DNA of 64,000 bases from Cellulosilyticum lentocellum DSM 5427 (GTDB lineage: Bacteria > Bacillota > Clostridia > Lachnospirales > Cellulosilyticaceae): contig NC_015275.1 of assembly GCF_000178835.2 (NCBI RefSeq), forward strand, positions 1,633,001 through 1,697,000, given 5' to 3'. Positions within the stretch are counted from its first letter, which is position 1. Each line of letters begins with the position of its first letter. The notes under the pieces are model-generated. The model was not told the origin of the DNA. It ran no database searches and saw only the letters and a program-made list of their open reading frames with translations. Below are positions 45,701 to 53,886 of this stretch, piece by piece. Both the position numbers and the translations under genes were made by a program.

Positions 45701-47575
45701 GGAGAAGAGGCAGATGAATTAGCTAAACGACTAGAAGAAATCTCAGGAAAGACTGAAACCTATTCTGGTAAACTGGATGAACTCGAAAAGGTAATACAAA
45801 AGGTTAAAGAAGGCAATGAATTAAGTGCAGATGAAATCATCAATCTTACCAGGCAATATCCAGAATTAGAGGCATGTATTGATAGCACAACAGGTAAATA
45901 CACTTTAGAAGCTTCTGCATTAGAAAAGGTTAAAAATGGACTTACAACCTCTACTAAGCAGCAACTAGAGAATGAAGCGTCAAAGACAAAGCAGGTAATG
46001 ACTCAAACGCAAGCTAGAATTAAGTTGTACTTGCAAGAAATCAAAGCACAGCAAGCATTAAGTGGACTGAAATTTAATGATGATGGTTCTATTCAAGATT
46101 CGGGTGCATTTACATATAAAATGTCTCAAAGTAAAGAACTTCAAGATATGTATAACGAGTACAACAACAAACTTATCGAGTTTAAGAAAATCCAAGAAGA
46201 AATTAAAAATATAGATATTGTAACAGCCAATGTGGGGGCAGGTGGTTCTTCTAGTGGAAAAGATAAAGACAGTCCTTTAAATAAGGCACTTGAAGCGTTT
46301 GAGAAAAGTAGAAAAATAGGTGAAGTAGGCCTTAATGAAGAAATGACCCAACTTGAAAAGATTAAAGCAGCTTATGCTTCTACTGCTGAAGAAAAAGTAG
46401 ATATTGAAGAGTACATGTATAACAACTATCTTGACATCATGGAAAGAAAGAGAAGTCTAGGTCAACTTTCTTATGATAATGAGATTAAAATGTACGAAGA
46501 AGCTTTGAACAAGTATAGTTTTACAGAATATCAAAAAGCTGAAATCTCTTCTAAATTACTTGATACTAAAATTGAGAAATCTAAAGAATGGGTTGAACAA
46601 GAAAAGTATTACAATAGGTTGTCTTTGGAAGAAGAGAGGAAAGCTTATGAACGTATCGCAGAGTACTCTAAGCAATCCGCTGAATACAAGAAAGAAATGG
46701 CTAAGGAGATTTATAGAGTTGAAAAAGAACTAGCCGAACAGCAAGAAGAACTTGAAAAAAAGAAGCAAGAAGCTGTTAAAAAGACTGTGGAAGCTAATAT
46801 TAAAGCCAAGGAAGAGGAATACAACAAGACTATTGCCATGATTGATGATGAATGCAATAGGAAAGTTGAAGCTTACCAGGCTCAAATTGATGCCTTACAG
46901 GAGCAATACGATAAGGAAGAAGAGCTTCAAAAGCAAAAAGAGTATGATGAAAAAATAGCTGACCTAGAAGCTAGAATGAAAAATGCTAGAACTCAAGAAG
47001 AGTTTGAAAAACTAGCAGAGGAACTTAATGACACACAACAAGCTAAAAGAGATTATACAAGACAGCAACAGCTTAAGAGTGATAAAGAATTGCTTCAAGA
47101 CAAAATAGATCAGACTAAAAATGAAGCCACTATTGCTAAGAATGTTGAAAAAGAGAAGTTGGATGCTTATAAAGAGACTCAAAACAAGATGTTAGAAGAG
47201 TCTACAAGGATAGAAACTAGCATCACTGAAATACTGAAACAGCAGCTAACAGAAAGAGAAAACGCTTTTATAAACAGTATAAAGGTGCAGCTAGCAGCAG
47301 CTAATACTTTGAAAAGTGCATTTAGTAGTTTAGGTTTAGGTGGTGCAGGAGGTATTGCTGGCGGTATAAGTGGAATGACTTTAGCAGCTGCTTCTAATAA
47401 GCTTCAAAGTGCATCTAGCAATAACTATAATACATCTTCTTATAGTACGAATAATAATACAAATGCAAATATGACAGTGACAAATGTCGTTAAAAATTCT
47501 AGTGATATTAGCAAGATTATGAACCAATTAACAGCATTCATGCAACAGTTAAATAGGGCAAAAGGAATAAAGTAA
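42785..47575 (+). CDS. Tail tape measure protein (TP901 type)
   Basis: 1596 aa. Order: N-terminal coiled coil (10-170), the TP901 core domain (about 233-440, AMSEVKAISGATGEEFDALV, MGESFTYAAPLAGTFGYSIE), hydrophobic helices near 610-670, long coiled coils (700-1000, 1280-1500) and a Ser/Asn-rich tail. By length it would set a tail of roughly 240 nm if the usual 1.5 A per residue holds. It is intact, yet no tail tube or baseplate genes follow. Confidence 0.93.
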   Translation: MATQDIEGLAVRATMEDSDLKKGMKDLASQLKSIKSEFTLAQAGVKGFSTSLEGMKAKSENLAKQINVQSQMVDKFKEALSRSETALTNSKNKQEELRVAMEATKRQYDEEVAANGKRSDKAKELNEAYKKLEQQYAKNTSKMQNNNKSVADANTRYNQAQATLRTMTAELGETNQAIVKQSSAWYALAKACEASSKKLRAVGNTMNSVGNSLSMYATMPILAVGTATVKAASSFEAAMSEVKAISGATGEEFDALVEKARHMGETTKYSATQSAEALKYMAMAGWRTQQMLDGLEGIMYLAASSGEELGSVSDIVTDSMTAFGMSAEEASHFADVLAAASAASNSSVATMGESFTYAAPLAGTFGYSIEDVALALGLMANNGIKASQGGTALRKIFAQMSDDIEVLQANGEKLIVKTTNADGSMRSLDSVLRDLRAAFNGMSDASKTAINDDLVQSAKDLGVELTDEKGTLKDTATLYGEVQEAVEALTKSTDGLTDAQKVQEAEAIGGKTAMAGLLTLINSSEEDYNKLSDAIYNCEGAAEEMAEIMNDNLQGQFVLLKSQLEGVAIQLGETFIPMFRDALTTVSGWITKFSELDQETQKNIIKWTMLAAAIGPVLKVGGTFLKLSSSIISGIGKISGKMDGLISVVKASPKAFTAAGLAITALVTVLALWKKSADEAREAQEKALESARNYSKTAKSLEDLKKQYKEVNELQEDDKDKKEQLKAIQEELIDSYGLEASGIDIVNGKYSEQIELLNKLKEKKKVDAGIALGQELIDSKDELDKLAKSSWFSAGSSNLGGNKNMEAWGKALSEISKEYKDLIEISSYNGSGIQMKFDSEDAEKYKDLLGEIVQNARKYGIDDTGLYDKLYTEWSNLSEALERYSQAQYEAFNFDYSNQLKEVKKQLGLQEVVEYTEEQSKAIKMMFGQSILNMDTEYQEFVADMLKSLPVVGKAMNDNLDPKGVADGLEDLGEEADELAKRLEEISGKTETYSGKLDELEKVIQKVKEGNELSADEIINLTRQYPELEACIDSTTGKYTLEASALEKVKNGLTTSTKQQLENEASKTKQVMTQTQARIKLYLQEIKAQQALSGLKFNDDGSIQDSGAFTYKMSQSKELQDMYNEYNNKLIEFKKIQEEIKNIDIVTANVGAGGSSSGKDKDSPLNKALEAFEKSRKIGEVGLNEEMTQLEKIKAAYASTAEEKVDIEEYMYNNYLDIMERKRSLGQLSYDNEIKMYEEALNKYSFTEYQKAEISSKLLDTKIEKSKEWVEQEKYYNRLSLEEERKAYERIAEYSKQSAEYKKEMAKEIYRVEKELAEQQEELEKKKQEAVKKTVEANIKAKEEEYNKTIAMIDDECNRKVEAYQAQIDALQEQYDKEEELQKQKEYDEKIADLEARMKNARTQEEFEKLAEELNDTQQAKRDYTRQQQLKSDKELLQDKIDQTKNEATIAKNVEKEKLDAYKETQNKMLEESTRIETSITEILKQQLTERENAFINSIKVQLAAANTLKSAFSSLGLGGAGGIAGGISGMTLAAASNKLQSASSNNYNTSSYSTNNNTNANMTVTNVVKNSSDISKIMNQLTAFMQQLNRAKGIK

Positions 47576-47580
47576 AGCTT

Positions 47581-47748
47581 AAGCCTATCATCCAAGCTAA
47601 GGCTAAGGAAAGACAAGGTACAAGAAATGATTTAAACATAGTGCAGAAATCTGCACCAAGTGAAAATAAATCACTTAAAGCGCGTGACGAACTAGCCAAA
47701 CTAGCAGGAGTATCCCACACTATAGAAAAGGAAAGAAGCTTAGCGTAA
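47581..47748 (+). pseudogene. Remnant of a ParB-like/HTH plasmid-type protein
   Basis: The frame has no start and reads KPIIQAKAKERQGTRNDLNI, then ENKSLKARDELAKLAGVSH and a stop. This is the segment seen in the middle of ParB-like nuclease/HTH proteins of conjugative and phage elements (ARDELAKLAGVS helix-turn-helix). It marks a deletion joint directly after the tape measure gene. Confidence 0.6.
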
Positions 47749-47768
47749 AAACTAAGGTTCTTTCCTTA
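47726..47768 (+). terminator. Terminator after tape measure region
   Basis: AAGGAAAGAAGCTTAG pairs with CTAAGGTTCTTTCCTT with one mismatch, followed by ATTAT. Confidence 0.75.
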
Positions 47769-47845
47769 TTATACATATATCGGAAAGTTGGCAGTTGAAG
47801 TATAGACATATTCTAACTTGGCTATAATATATCTGAGGTGATTAT

Positions 47846-48004
47846 ATGAAATACATTATTTTACTTAATGGTAAACCTATAGAAGAAGCTACACCAGAAG
47901 AACGAAGGGCACTAGAAGAAAAGGCTAAAAAATCTTTTGAGAAACATTTAGGACTTAAGTACATAGGAGATGCAATGGCAAATAATATAGAAGATAAAAG
48001 GTAG
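47846..48004 (+). CDS. Small PIEE-motif protein, copy 1
   Basis: 52 aa (MKYIILLNGKPIEEATPEER...). GAGGTG before the ATG. It shares the 'G.PIEE.(T/S).EE' beginning with two other small genes in the element (53693 and 54248). Function unknown. Confidence 0.65.
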   Translation: MKYIILLNGKPIEEATPEERRALEEKAKKSFEKHLGLKYIGDAMANNIEDKR

Positions 48005-48030
48005 GGCAAAAAGCCTTACCCTTCTTTTTT
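47997..48030 (+). terminator. Terminator
   Basis: AAGGTAGGGC/GCCTTACCCTT stem and CTTTTTT. The 48031-48339 stretch after it holds no convincing gene. Confidence 0.7.
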
Positions 48031-48339
48031 GCCTAAAAACGTAGATTTTTTCAGGTAGATTAACTAATAATAAGACAAAATCGTGTGGTTGTGAAGGAGT
48101 TAGGATAGCAAAAGAAGAGAGAGACAGGATACAATCAAGTAATTTAGTAGAAAATACATATAACCGCCACACTTAGGACATTTTACCATATACATTCTCT
48201 CCTTTATAAAATACAGATAACAGACTGTGTATTGAACAAACAGCCATTCATTATGGTATTATTGTCCCCCCTTGGAAAGGGCGTTATCACTTAACCCCTT
48301 AAATGACTTCATAAGCATGGCCATTTCCTAATTTGATTA

Positions 48340-48364
48340 TAAAAAACAGGTACACCTTGTTAAT
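48340..48364 (-). terminator. Terminator of minus-strand secreted protein
   Basis: On the minus strand AACAAGG/CCTGTT is followed by TTTTTTAT. Confidence 0.55.
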
Positions 48365-48374
48365 AAAAATGGGG

Positions 48375-48773
48375 TTATTGTTTTAGCACATATATGACAA
48401 TCATTTTTTCAGTTTCACCTATTCTTTTAATGGAAAATAGGTTGTATTGAAGTTCATTCAATTGAAAGCTGTCTCCAAATTCCTTAACAGCATCTAAACT
48501 ATCAAACGTTTTGATTATCTTTTCTTGTAATACATACACGACTTTATAATTATTTGTATTATCTATTCGTTCTATATAATCCAAGGTATAATTAAGCATA
48601 TTAATTTTTATTGTATCACCTTGTTCTTTGAGTAGATTGAAGTCTTTATAGATTTTTATTACTTTTTTAGGAACTTCTCTTTCAGTATGAGTGTTTGCAA
48701 ATAATGGCATACTAACCATTATAAGAATTATTATACTAAGCGTAAAAGTATAGTTTGTACGAAGTTTATTCAT
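48375..48773 (-). CDS. Secreted protein with tandem repeat domain
   Basis: 132 aa from ATG 48773, chosen for AAGGAGGTG. Signal peptide (residues 1-28, ends SMPLFANTH). The mature part is two copies of a 45-residue unit: KVIKIYKDFNLLKEQGDTIK...KVVYVL and KIIKTFDSLDAVKEFGDSFQ...IVIYVL. Divergent from another secreted protein gene. Not recognised; likely lysogenic-conversion cargo. Confidence 0.7.
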   Translation of the reverse strand: MNKLRTNYTFTLSIIILIMVSMPLFANTHTEREVPKKVIKIYKDFNLLKEQGDTIKINMLNYTLDYIERIDNTNNYKVVYVLQEKIIKTFDSLDAVKEFGDSFQLNELQYNLFSIKRIGETEKMIVIYVLKQ

Positions 48774-48906
48774 AAAATTCACCTCCTTAATCAACATAGT
48801 AATAATATAGACAATACCATAAATAAATAAAATTTTCAATATTTATTGATTTGTATACAAAATTATAGTATATTAAGATTATTACATCTATTTAGGAGGT
48901 TTAAAT

Positions 48907-49245
48907 ATGAAAAAACTATTTTTAAAATTATTAATTATGACATCTTCTCTAATGCTTTTATCAGCTCCTGTCTTTGCAACAACACCATCCGTAGCTATTG
49001 AACAACAGTTGATTTCTAATGCTCAAGAGACTTCAGTATCACCAAGAGCTGTTTTTAGGTATCCAAAGACAGTTAGAAGAACTTATCAATCAACCTCAGA
49101 AATTCCAAATAGTATTTTTTATGAAGAATATCATAACGTGTATGGAACATGTAGAGGGACTTTATATTTCGATTATGCCCAAAGTTTATCAAACGGATGG
49201 ATTGAAGTTTTTTATACAGGGACTATGATGTCAAACAATATTTAG
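48907..49245 (+). CDS. Small secreted protein, unknown
   Basis: 112 aa. Signal peptide MKKLFLKLLIMTSSLMLLSA with cleavage after VFA; mature part about 87 aa with YPKTVRRTYQSTSEIPNSIF and CRGTLYFDYAQSL. It has one Cys, so it is not a disulfide-rich toxin. AGGAGGT upstream. Family not recognised. Confidence 0.7.
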   Translation: MKKLFLKLLIMTSSLMLLSAPVFATTPSVAIEQQLISNAQETSVSPRAVFRYPKTVRRTYQSTSEIPNSIFYEEYHNVYGTCRGTLYFDYAQSLSNGWIEVFYTGTMMSNNI

Positions 49246-49332
49246 TCTAATACATAATTTATATTCAAAGAGTAAAAGAGGACGTATGAAAGGGCCTCTA
49301 TAATCGGGCAACATGAAGTAGAAATAAAGGTA

Positions 49333-49376
49333 AAAAACGCATCTAATCACTAACATTGTATTAGATGCGTTTTTTT
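49333..49376. terminator. Terminator
   Basis: ACGCATCTAAT/ATTAGATGCGT perfect 11-bp stem between A6 and T7 tracts. Confidence 0.93.
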
Positions 49377-49464
49377 ACATATAATTTTCAATATTTAATT
49401 ACTGAAAATTATTGAATCAAGTAATATAATTAGTTCATAAACAAATATTTCATTTGATAACCGA

Positions 49465-49956
49465 GTGTTTATTTTACAACAATTTTCCGATGAGGTGGTA
49501 AATAGATACTTATTTGATGCTGAGCCAATAAGTAATTTAGAAGAAGCCGATGAAATTATAGACTTCTATTTACAACCCGAGCCACGAGCACAGCATCGGT
49601 GGGTTATTGTATTAAAGAATAATGACGTTAAAATAGGAACTTGTGGATTTCATTGTTGGAGCAAAAAGGGAAATTGCGTTGATATAGGCTATGATTTACA
49701 AGAAGAATATTGGGGAAATGGCATAATGACAGAAGCATTAAAAGTTATCATATCATTTTGTATCAACAAAATGGGAGTCCATAGAATAAATGCACATATT
49801 TCTGTAGATAATGCAAGATCCATACATTTAACACAAAAACTTGGTTTTGTTTTTAATAGAAAGACTAAAATGTATTCTTTTAGGGGAAAAGAATATCTGC
49901 ATAATATTTATACTCTAGACTGCCTTTCGAAAAATGAGTGTCAGCTAAACAAATAG
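49465..49956 (+). pseudogene. GNAT acetyltransferase, N-terminus missing
   Basis: 163 aa, RimJ/RimL-like. The acetyl-CoA part is intact (IGYDLQEEYWGNGIMTEALK, HRINAHISVDNARSIHLTQK, LGF). The frame begins within strand 1 (ILQQFSDEVVNRYLF), lacking the usual ETERLxLR start. No ribosome site precedes the GTG at 49465. Probably 5'-truncated and inactive. Confidence 0.65.
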
Positions 49957-49992
49957 TTATTTAAATCAGTAATAAAAAGATAGTTTCTGTAG

Positions 49993-50024
49993 AGAGCCAT
50001 AGATTAATCTCTGGCTTCTTTTTT
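49993..50024 (+). terminator. Terminator
   Basis: AGCCATAGA/TCTCTGGCT stem (one mismatch) and CTTCTTTTTT. Confidence 0.8.
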
Positions 50025-50124
50025 ATGCCCCAAATGCGAATTTTATTGTGGTACAGTAAATTCGACAAAAACTTATGTAGATACATGGTATTATTAAGTA
50101 ATTATTAATCAAAGGAGTGATTTT

Positions 50125-50865
50125 ATGGAATTATTTGAAGTTACTTTTAGTCTCATTGTAGGTCTTGTGTGCTTTATATTAGGAAGTATTTTGAAAATAG
50201 GGTTTCCAGCGTACATAAGCAAAAAATTTGATAATATAGCAACAAAGGAAGATTTAGTAGCATTAACAGAGATACCAGAAAAAATTAAACTTGATTTTCA
50301 AAAAGAATTTGATGATTATACTAGAAGTAACACATTTCAAAATGACTTTTATTATAAAAGGTATACGGAGTTATACGCACCTCTCTATAGTATTGTATGT
50401 CAATCAGAAGGGTTCAGGGTATTTTCAGAAGATACCCAAAATAAAGCGTATAGTTTTAATGAATTTCCATTTCTAGAAATATGTAAAAAGAGAAGCCGAA
50501 CAAAGACAAATCTCTTTAATCAACAAGTTCTATCACATGAGGAAATAGTGGTAGAAGATGAATTAACAAAATTCAACAAAAAAGAACTTAGCCAATTCAT
50601 AATAGATCACGAAGAACTGGCATCTCCTAAATTAATAAAACTAGCTATATTTTATAGATATGTAAATGAAAATTATGGAGGAAGTGAAAAAAAAGTAGAA
50701 GAAGCATATATAGAATACTTTAATAAAAAAGAACTACAGTTAATAAGGGAAATCGTATCTCAGATAGTTAGAGAATATAATCAATTAAGAAGAGATTTAA
50801 ATCTTGATTATGATCAACATGAATTAAATAATGGTGAATTTAACAATGAAATTTATAGAGCATAA
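50125..50865 (+). CDS. Membrane-anchored protein of unknown function
   Basis: 246 aa. One N-terminal membrane helix (5-30), then FDNIATKEDLVALTEIPEKI and a long helical cytoplasmic part with DFYYKRYTELYAPLYSIV. The form is seen in small accessory genes of phages and defence islands, but I do not recognise a named family. AAAGGAG lies before the ATG. It precedes the DUF488 module by 170 bp. Confidence 0.65.
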   Translation: MELFEVTFSLIVGLVCFILGSILKIGFPAYISKKFDNIATKEDLVALTEIPEKIKLDFQKEFDDYTRSNTFQNDFYYKRYTELYAPLYSIVCQSEGFRVFSEDTQNKAYSFNEFPFLEICKKRSRTKTNLFNQQVLSHEEIVVEDELTKFNKKELSQFIIDHEELASPKLIKLAIFYRYVNENYGGSEKKVEEAYIEYFNKKELQLIREIVSQIVREYNQLRRDLNLDYDQHELNNGEFNNEIYRA

Positions 50866-50924
50866 CTAGATGTTTTAATAATAAAAAAATTTACACAAAT
50901 AATCATTTTAAAAGGTGTAAAAGC

Positions 50925-51022
50925 CACGAATTCGTGTTATACTATGAAAATACACGAATTCGTGGTAGCGGAATGCACGTACACGAATTCGTGTAGTAAA
51001 TGAAAAGATTAATGAATTCGTA
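50925..51022 (+). promoter_or_regulatory. Array of four palindromic operators
   Basis: CACGAATTCGTG occurs exactly at 50925-50936, 50953-50964 and 50982-50993. A weaker copy, ATGAATTCGTA, lies at 51012-51022. Centres are 28, 29 and 29 bp apart. GTTATACTAT (TATACT -10) lies between the first two. The array ends 15 bp before the HTH-DUF488 gene, whose HTH is the natural candidate to bind it. Confidence 0.8.
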
Positions 51023-51037
51023 AATTGGAGTGATTAT

Positions 51038-51685
51038 ATGAGTGAATTAAATAATGTTATTACTATTGCAGAAGCTGCTCAAACTTGGGATATGGCGACT
51101 TCTACATTACGCCATGCTATCAGCGATAATAAATTCAATGAGAGTGAAGTAAAAAAGAGCGGAGGTACATGGCTAATTCTTAAAACGGCTATGTATTCAA
51201 AATATGGTGACCCTAATGTAAAAAAGGGAAAAAGAGATGTAACCACACTATATACTATAGGTTATGAAGGGTTAACTATAGAATCATTTATATCTAGACT
51301 AAAAAAAGCAGGTGTGAACTATATTTTAGATGTAAGGGAGATACCTTTAAGTAGGAAAAAAGGGTTTTCCAAAAACACATTAGCAGAGGAACTAAAAAAA
51401 GCAGATATAAATTATAGTCATTTTAAAGTACTTGGAAGCCCTAAAGATATTAGAGAAAAACTAAAGGCTACACATGACTATGATAGTTTCTTTAAAGATT
51501 ATAAAAGGTATATATCTACACAGAAAGAAACTGTGGAGATATTAAATTCTGCAATAAGTGCTAATTTAAATATGAAGTTTTGCTTACTATGCTTTGAGAA
51601 AGACTATACTACATGTCACAGAATAGCTTTAGCACAGGAACTTATTAAGGGGAAGGAAGATAAGATGTGTATTAATAATTTATAA
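51038..51685 (+). CDS. HTH-DUF488 fusion protein
   Basis: 215 aa. Residues 1-60: a helix-turn-helix (ITIAEAAQTWDMATSTLRHA, GGTWLILKTAM). Residues 68-205: DUF488, with TIGYEGLTIESFI, DVREIPLSRKKGFSKNTLAE, FKVLGSPKDIREKL and the conserved Cys pair LLCFEKDYTTCHR. DUF488 is an uncharacterised, possibly catalytic family. The fusion suggests a self-regulating enzyme; TGGAG lies upstream. The stop is 26 bp before the partner gene. Confidence 0.85.
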   Translation: MSELNNVITIAEAAQTWDMATSTLRHAISDNKFNESEVKKSGGTWLILKTAMYSKYGDPNVKKGKRDVTTLYTIGYEGLTIESFISRLKKAGVNYILDVREIPLSRKKGFSKNTLAEELKKADINYSHFKVLGSPKDIREKLKATHDYDSFFKDYKRYISTQKETVEILNSAISANLNMKFCLLCFEKDYTTCHRIALAQELIKGKEDKMCINNL

Positions 51686-51711
51686 TAGTGGTATTTAGGG
51701 GAGGAAACTAA

Positions 51712-52560
51712 ATGATTCCAGATTTGCAGAAGAAAAAGATGTTGATGATTGTAAAAACCTATCCTACACCTAGCATAAAATATGGGGAAACAGTTTGTAC
51801 TGCAGGAATAACGGATGAAGGTGAATGGATAAGATTATATCCTTTAAGATATAGAAGATTAAATAAAAATCAGCAATTTAATAAATACACATGGATAGAA
51901 GCGACAGTTTATAGAAATCCTAAAGATTTAAGGGTGGAAAGCTATAAAATTGACGAGTCAACATTGAAAGTGTTAAATAAACTAGATGCAAAAAAAGACA
52001 TGGATGAACGTAAGAAATGGATATTACCATTGTGCAAAAATTCACTAGAAGAAGTTATAGAATCACATCAACAATTCAATACTTCCTTAGGAATATTCCA
52101 ACCTAAAGAAGTACTGGATCTAGTAATTACACCAGCAGATAAAAACTGGTCTTCAGAACAAGAAATGTGTTTAAACCAAATGGGGTTATTTGAAGATCAA
52201 AATATAGTGAAATTACAGAAAGTTCCATGGGATTTCTCATTTAAGTTTACCTGTAATAATGGTTGCAAATCTGTACATAAGTTAAAAATAACAGACTGGG
52301 AGATTTATCAAACGTATAGGAATTTTAAAAAATATTATGGAGATGAAAAAGTAGCATTAAAGAAGCTATCAGAAAAATGGATGAACTATTTTAATAATGA
52401 TAATAAAGATTCATATTTTATTGTTGGTACGGTGCATCCATGGCCTACTTTTATAATATTAGGAGTAGTATCATATTCTAAACAAAAAGTGAATAAAGAA
52501 AAAATCAAGACTAGTAGTAAAGTTAATAATCCTATAGAAGGACAGATAACGTTTATATAA
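51712..52560 (+). CDS. Conserved partner of DUF488 protein
   Basis: 282 aa, soluble. The N-terminus (MLMIVKTYPTPSIKYGETVC, then TAGITDEGEWIRLYPLRYR) and C-terminus (FIVGTVHPWPTFIILGVVSY) are strongly patterned and recall a family I have seen next to DUF488 genes, but no function is known to me. A central Cys/His group (FTCNNGCKSVHKLK) could bind metal. GGGGAGG before the start; in one operon with the HTH-DUF488 gene. Confidence 0.65.
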   Translation: MIPDLQKKKMLMIVKTYPTPSIKYGETVCTAGITDEGEWIRLYPLRYRRLNKNQQFNKYTWIEATVYRNPKDLRVESYKIDESTLKVLNKLDAKKDMDERKKWILPLCKNSLEEVIESHQQFNTSLGIFQPKEVLDLVITPADKNWSSEQEMCLNQMGLFEDQNIVKLQKVPWDFSFKFTCNNGCKSVHKLKITDWEIYQTYRNFKKYYGDEKVALKKLSEKWMNYFNNDNKDSYFIVGTVHPWPTFIILGVVSYSKQKVNKEKIKTSSKVNNPIEGQITFI

Positions 52561-52577
52561 AAGAATAGTTTAATCTA

Positions 52578-52606
52578 GAGCCATGGGTTATTCATGGCTC
52601 ATTTTG
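52578..52606 (+). terminator. Terminator of DUF488 operon
   Basis: GAGCCATG/CATGGCTC perfect 8-bp stem followed by ATTTTG. Confidence 0.8.
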
Positions 52607-53079
52607 ACATCGATCCTACAGTGGTAATAGAATTAACAATAAAAAATAACAAATTCATCATAAAACAAAATCTATTGCATACAATAAAAGTGTAGAATAC
52701 ATCATTACCTATCTAGTTGGTCCTGGTTAGGTAAAGAAGTAAAAACAGCAGTAAGATAATTGTTATAGTGTCACTTGAGTAGACGTTTAGTGTAATATTA
52801 AGCATAATATTTTGTGGACGTAGGAAGTTGATAATTTGTGAGATTATCTTTTTCATGACATCCTCTTTTTAATTATGTTCTCTTTTATACTTTATGCTAT
52901 AAACAATGACGCTATAACTAAATCTTATAAATATGTAAGATAGTTTTATTTTGATGTTCAAATATAAAATAAAAGAATAGTTTTAGTAGGACCAGGTGAA
53001 AACTTGGTTCTGTTTTTGTATAATAGAGAAAATATTTATTTTATAGAATTATAAATTTGAATTTGAAAGGAGTTCAAAA
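52607..53079. other. Intergenic stretch with leader hairpin
   Basis: No convincing gene. AGGACCAGGT/ACTTGGTTCT (52988-53010, with G-T pairs) and a T5 run form a terminator-like hairpin upstream of the next gene. A TGGTCCTGGT block at 52719-52728 resembles its complement, so the region may be decayed cargo. Confidence 0.4.
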
Positions 53080-53547
53080 ATGGCAAATTTAGAAGTAAAC
53101 GTGGAATATATAGAGCAACAGACGATATACGGACTATGGCAGAAATCAAACGATAAAACAATTTCTAAAGACATAAAATCTCTTTCCCAAAAATACCATA
53201 TGGCGGTTTCAGTACCAGAGGGAGAGGTACTTCCCTATTTTGTTCTATCTAGAAACTACGATGAACAAAGTAACAATTTTGAAATGTTTATAGGCAGTAC
53301 TTTTGATAAAGACGGCTTGGAAACCTTTATACTCCCTGCCAGTGAGTATGCTAAAATTACAGTAAAGCCGAAACTTGGCTTTTTGTGGGGTGCTTCCATT
53401 GGAGAAGCAAAACGATATTTTTACACAAAATGGCTACCTAAAAATTCTTATGAAGCTTTGAATATGGAATATGAATATCACACAGAAAAAAGCACTGGAA
53501 ATCAGCCAACGATTGATATTATTTTTGCTATTCAAAGAAAGTCCTAA
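53080..53547 (+). CDS. GyrI-like/effector-binding domain protein
   Basis: 155 aa. Pattern VEYIEQQTIYGLWQKS...YFVLSRNYDEQSNNFEMFIG...ASEYAKITVKPKLGFLWG, then a final strand matches stand-alone GyrI-like (AraC effector-binding, Cass2-like) domains. These bind hydrophobic small molecules and some inhibit gyrase. AAAGGAG before the ATG. Its role in the element is unknown. Confidence 0.72.
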   Translation: MANLEVNVEYIEQQTIYGLWQKSNDKTISKDIKSLSQKYHMAVSVPEGEVLPYFVLSRNYDEQSNNFEMFIGSTFDKDGLETFILPASEYAKITVKPKLGFLWGASIGEAKRYFYTKWLPKNSYEALNMEYEYHTEKSTGNQPTIDIIFAIQRKS

Positions 53548-53692
53548 ATTCCAGTTTATCGTAATAAATAGCTATTAAATTAGCAATTAAAAAGATAGTT
53601 CGTTAAGGCTAGAGAAAACTAGCCTTATTTTAGTGGATAAATTTCAAGTTGCTAGTCAATAATTTAATTATCAATCATAAAGGAGGATTATA

Positions 53693-53860
53693 ATGGCAGC
53701 TATAGTTGTGAATGGATGGAATGTTAGAAGATTTATAGGAGGGGTTCCTATAGAAGAATTCACTCAAGAAGAACTAGATGCATATTTTGAAAAGGCATTA
53801 GATGCAGCATTTTTAGCAATAGGATATGTGCCTGTAAAAAATGATATAAGTAAGGATTAA
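53693..53860 (+). CDS. Small PIEE-motif protein, copy 2
   Basis: 55 aa (MAAIVVNGWNVRRFIGGVPI...EEFTQEELDAYFEKAL). AAAGGAGG is an ideal site. Related to copy 3 at 54248 along its length (N.W...R.I...PIEEF..EE...A.GYV). Confidence 0.7.
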   Translation: MAAIVVNGWNVRRFIGGVPIEEFTQEELDAYFEKALDAAFLAIGYVPVKNDISKD

Positions 53861-53886
53861 TTTTTAAAAGGATGAGAGGGGATAAT

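Noticed and set aside
47948-48172. Minus-strand 74-codon hydrophobic frame
   Set aside because: It crosses a terminator and the end of a real small gene, with no ribosome site; the plus strand here also shows a start-less frame (ending at 48176) too weak to call a remnant.
49465-49956. Intact acetyltransferase conferring resistance
   Set aside because: The N-terminal strand and ribosome site are missing, so activity cannot be claimed.
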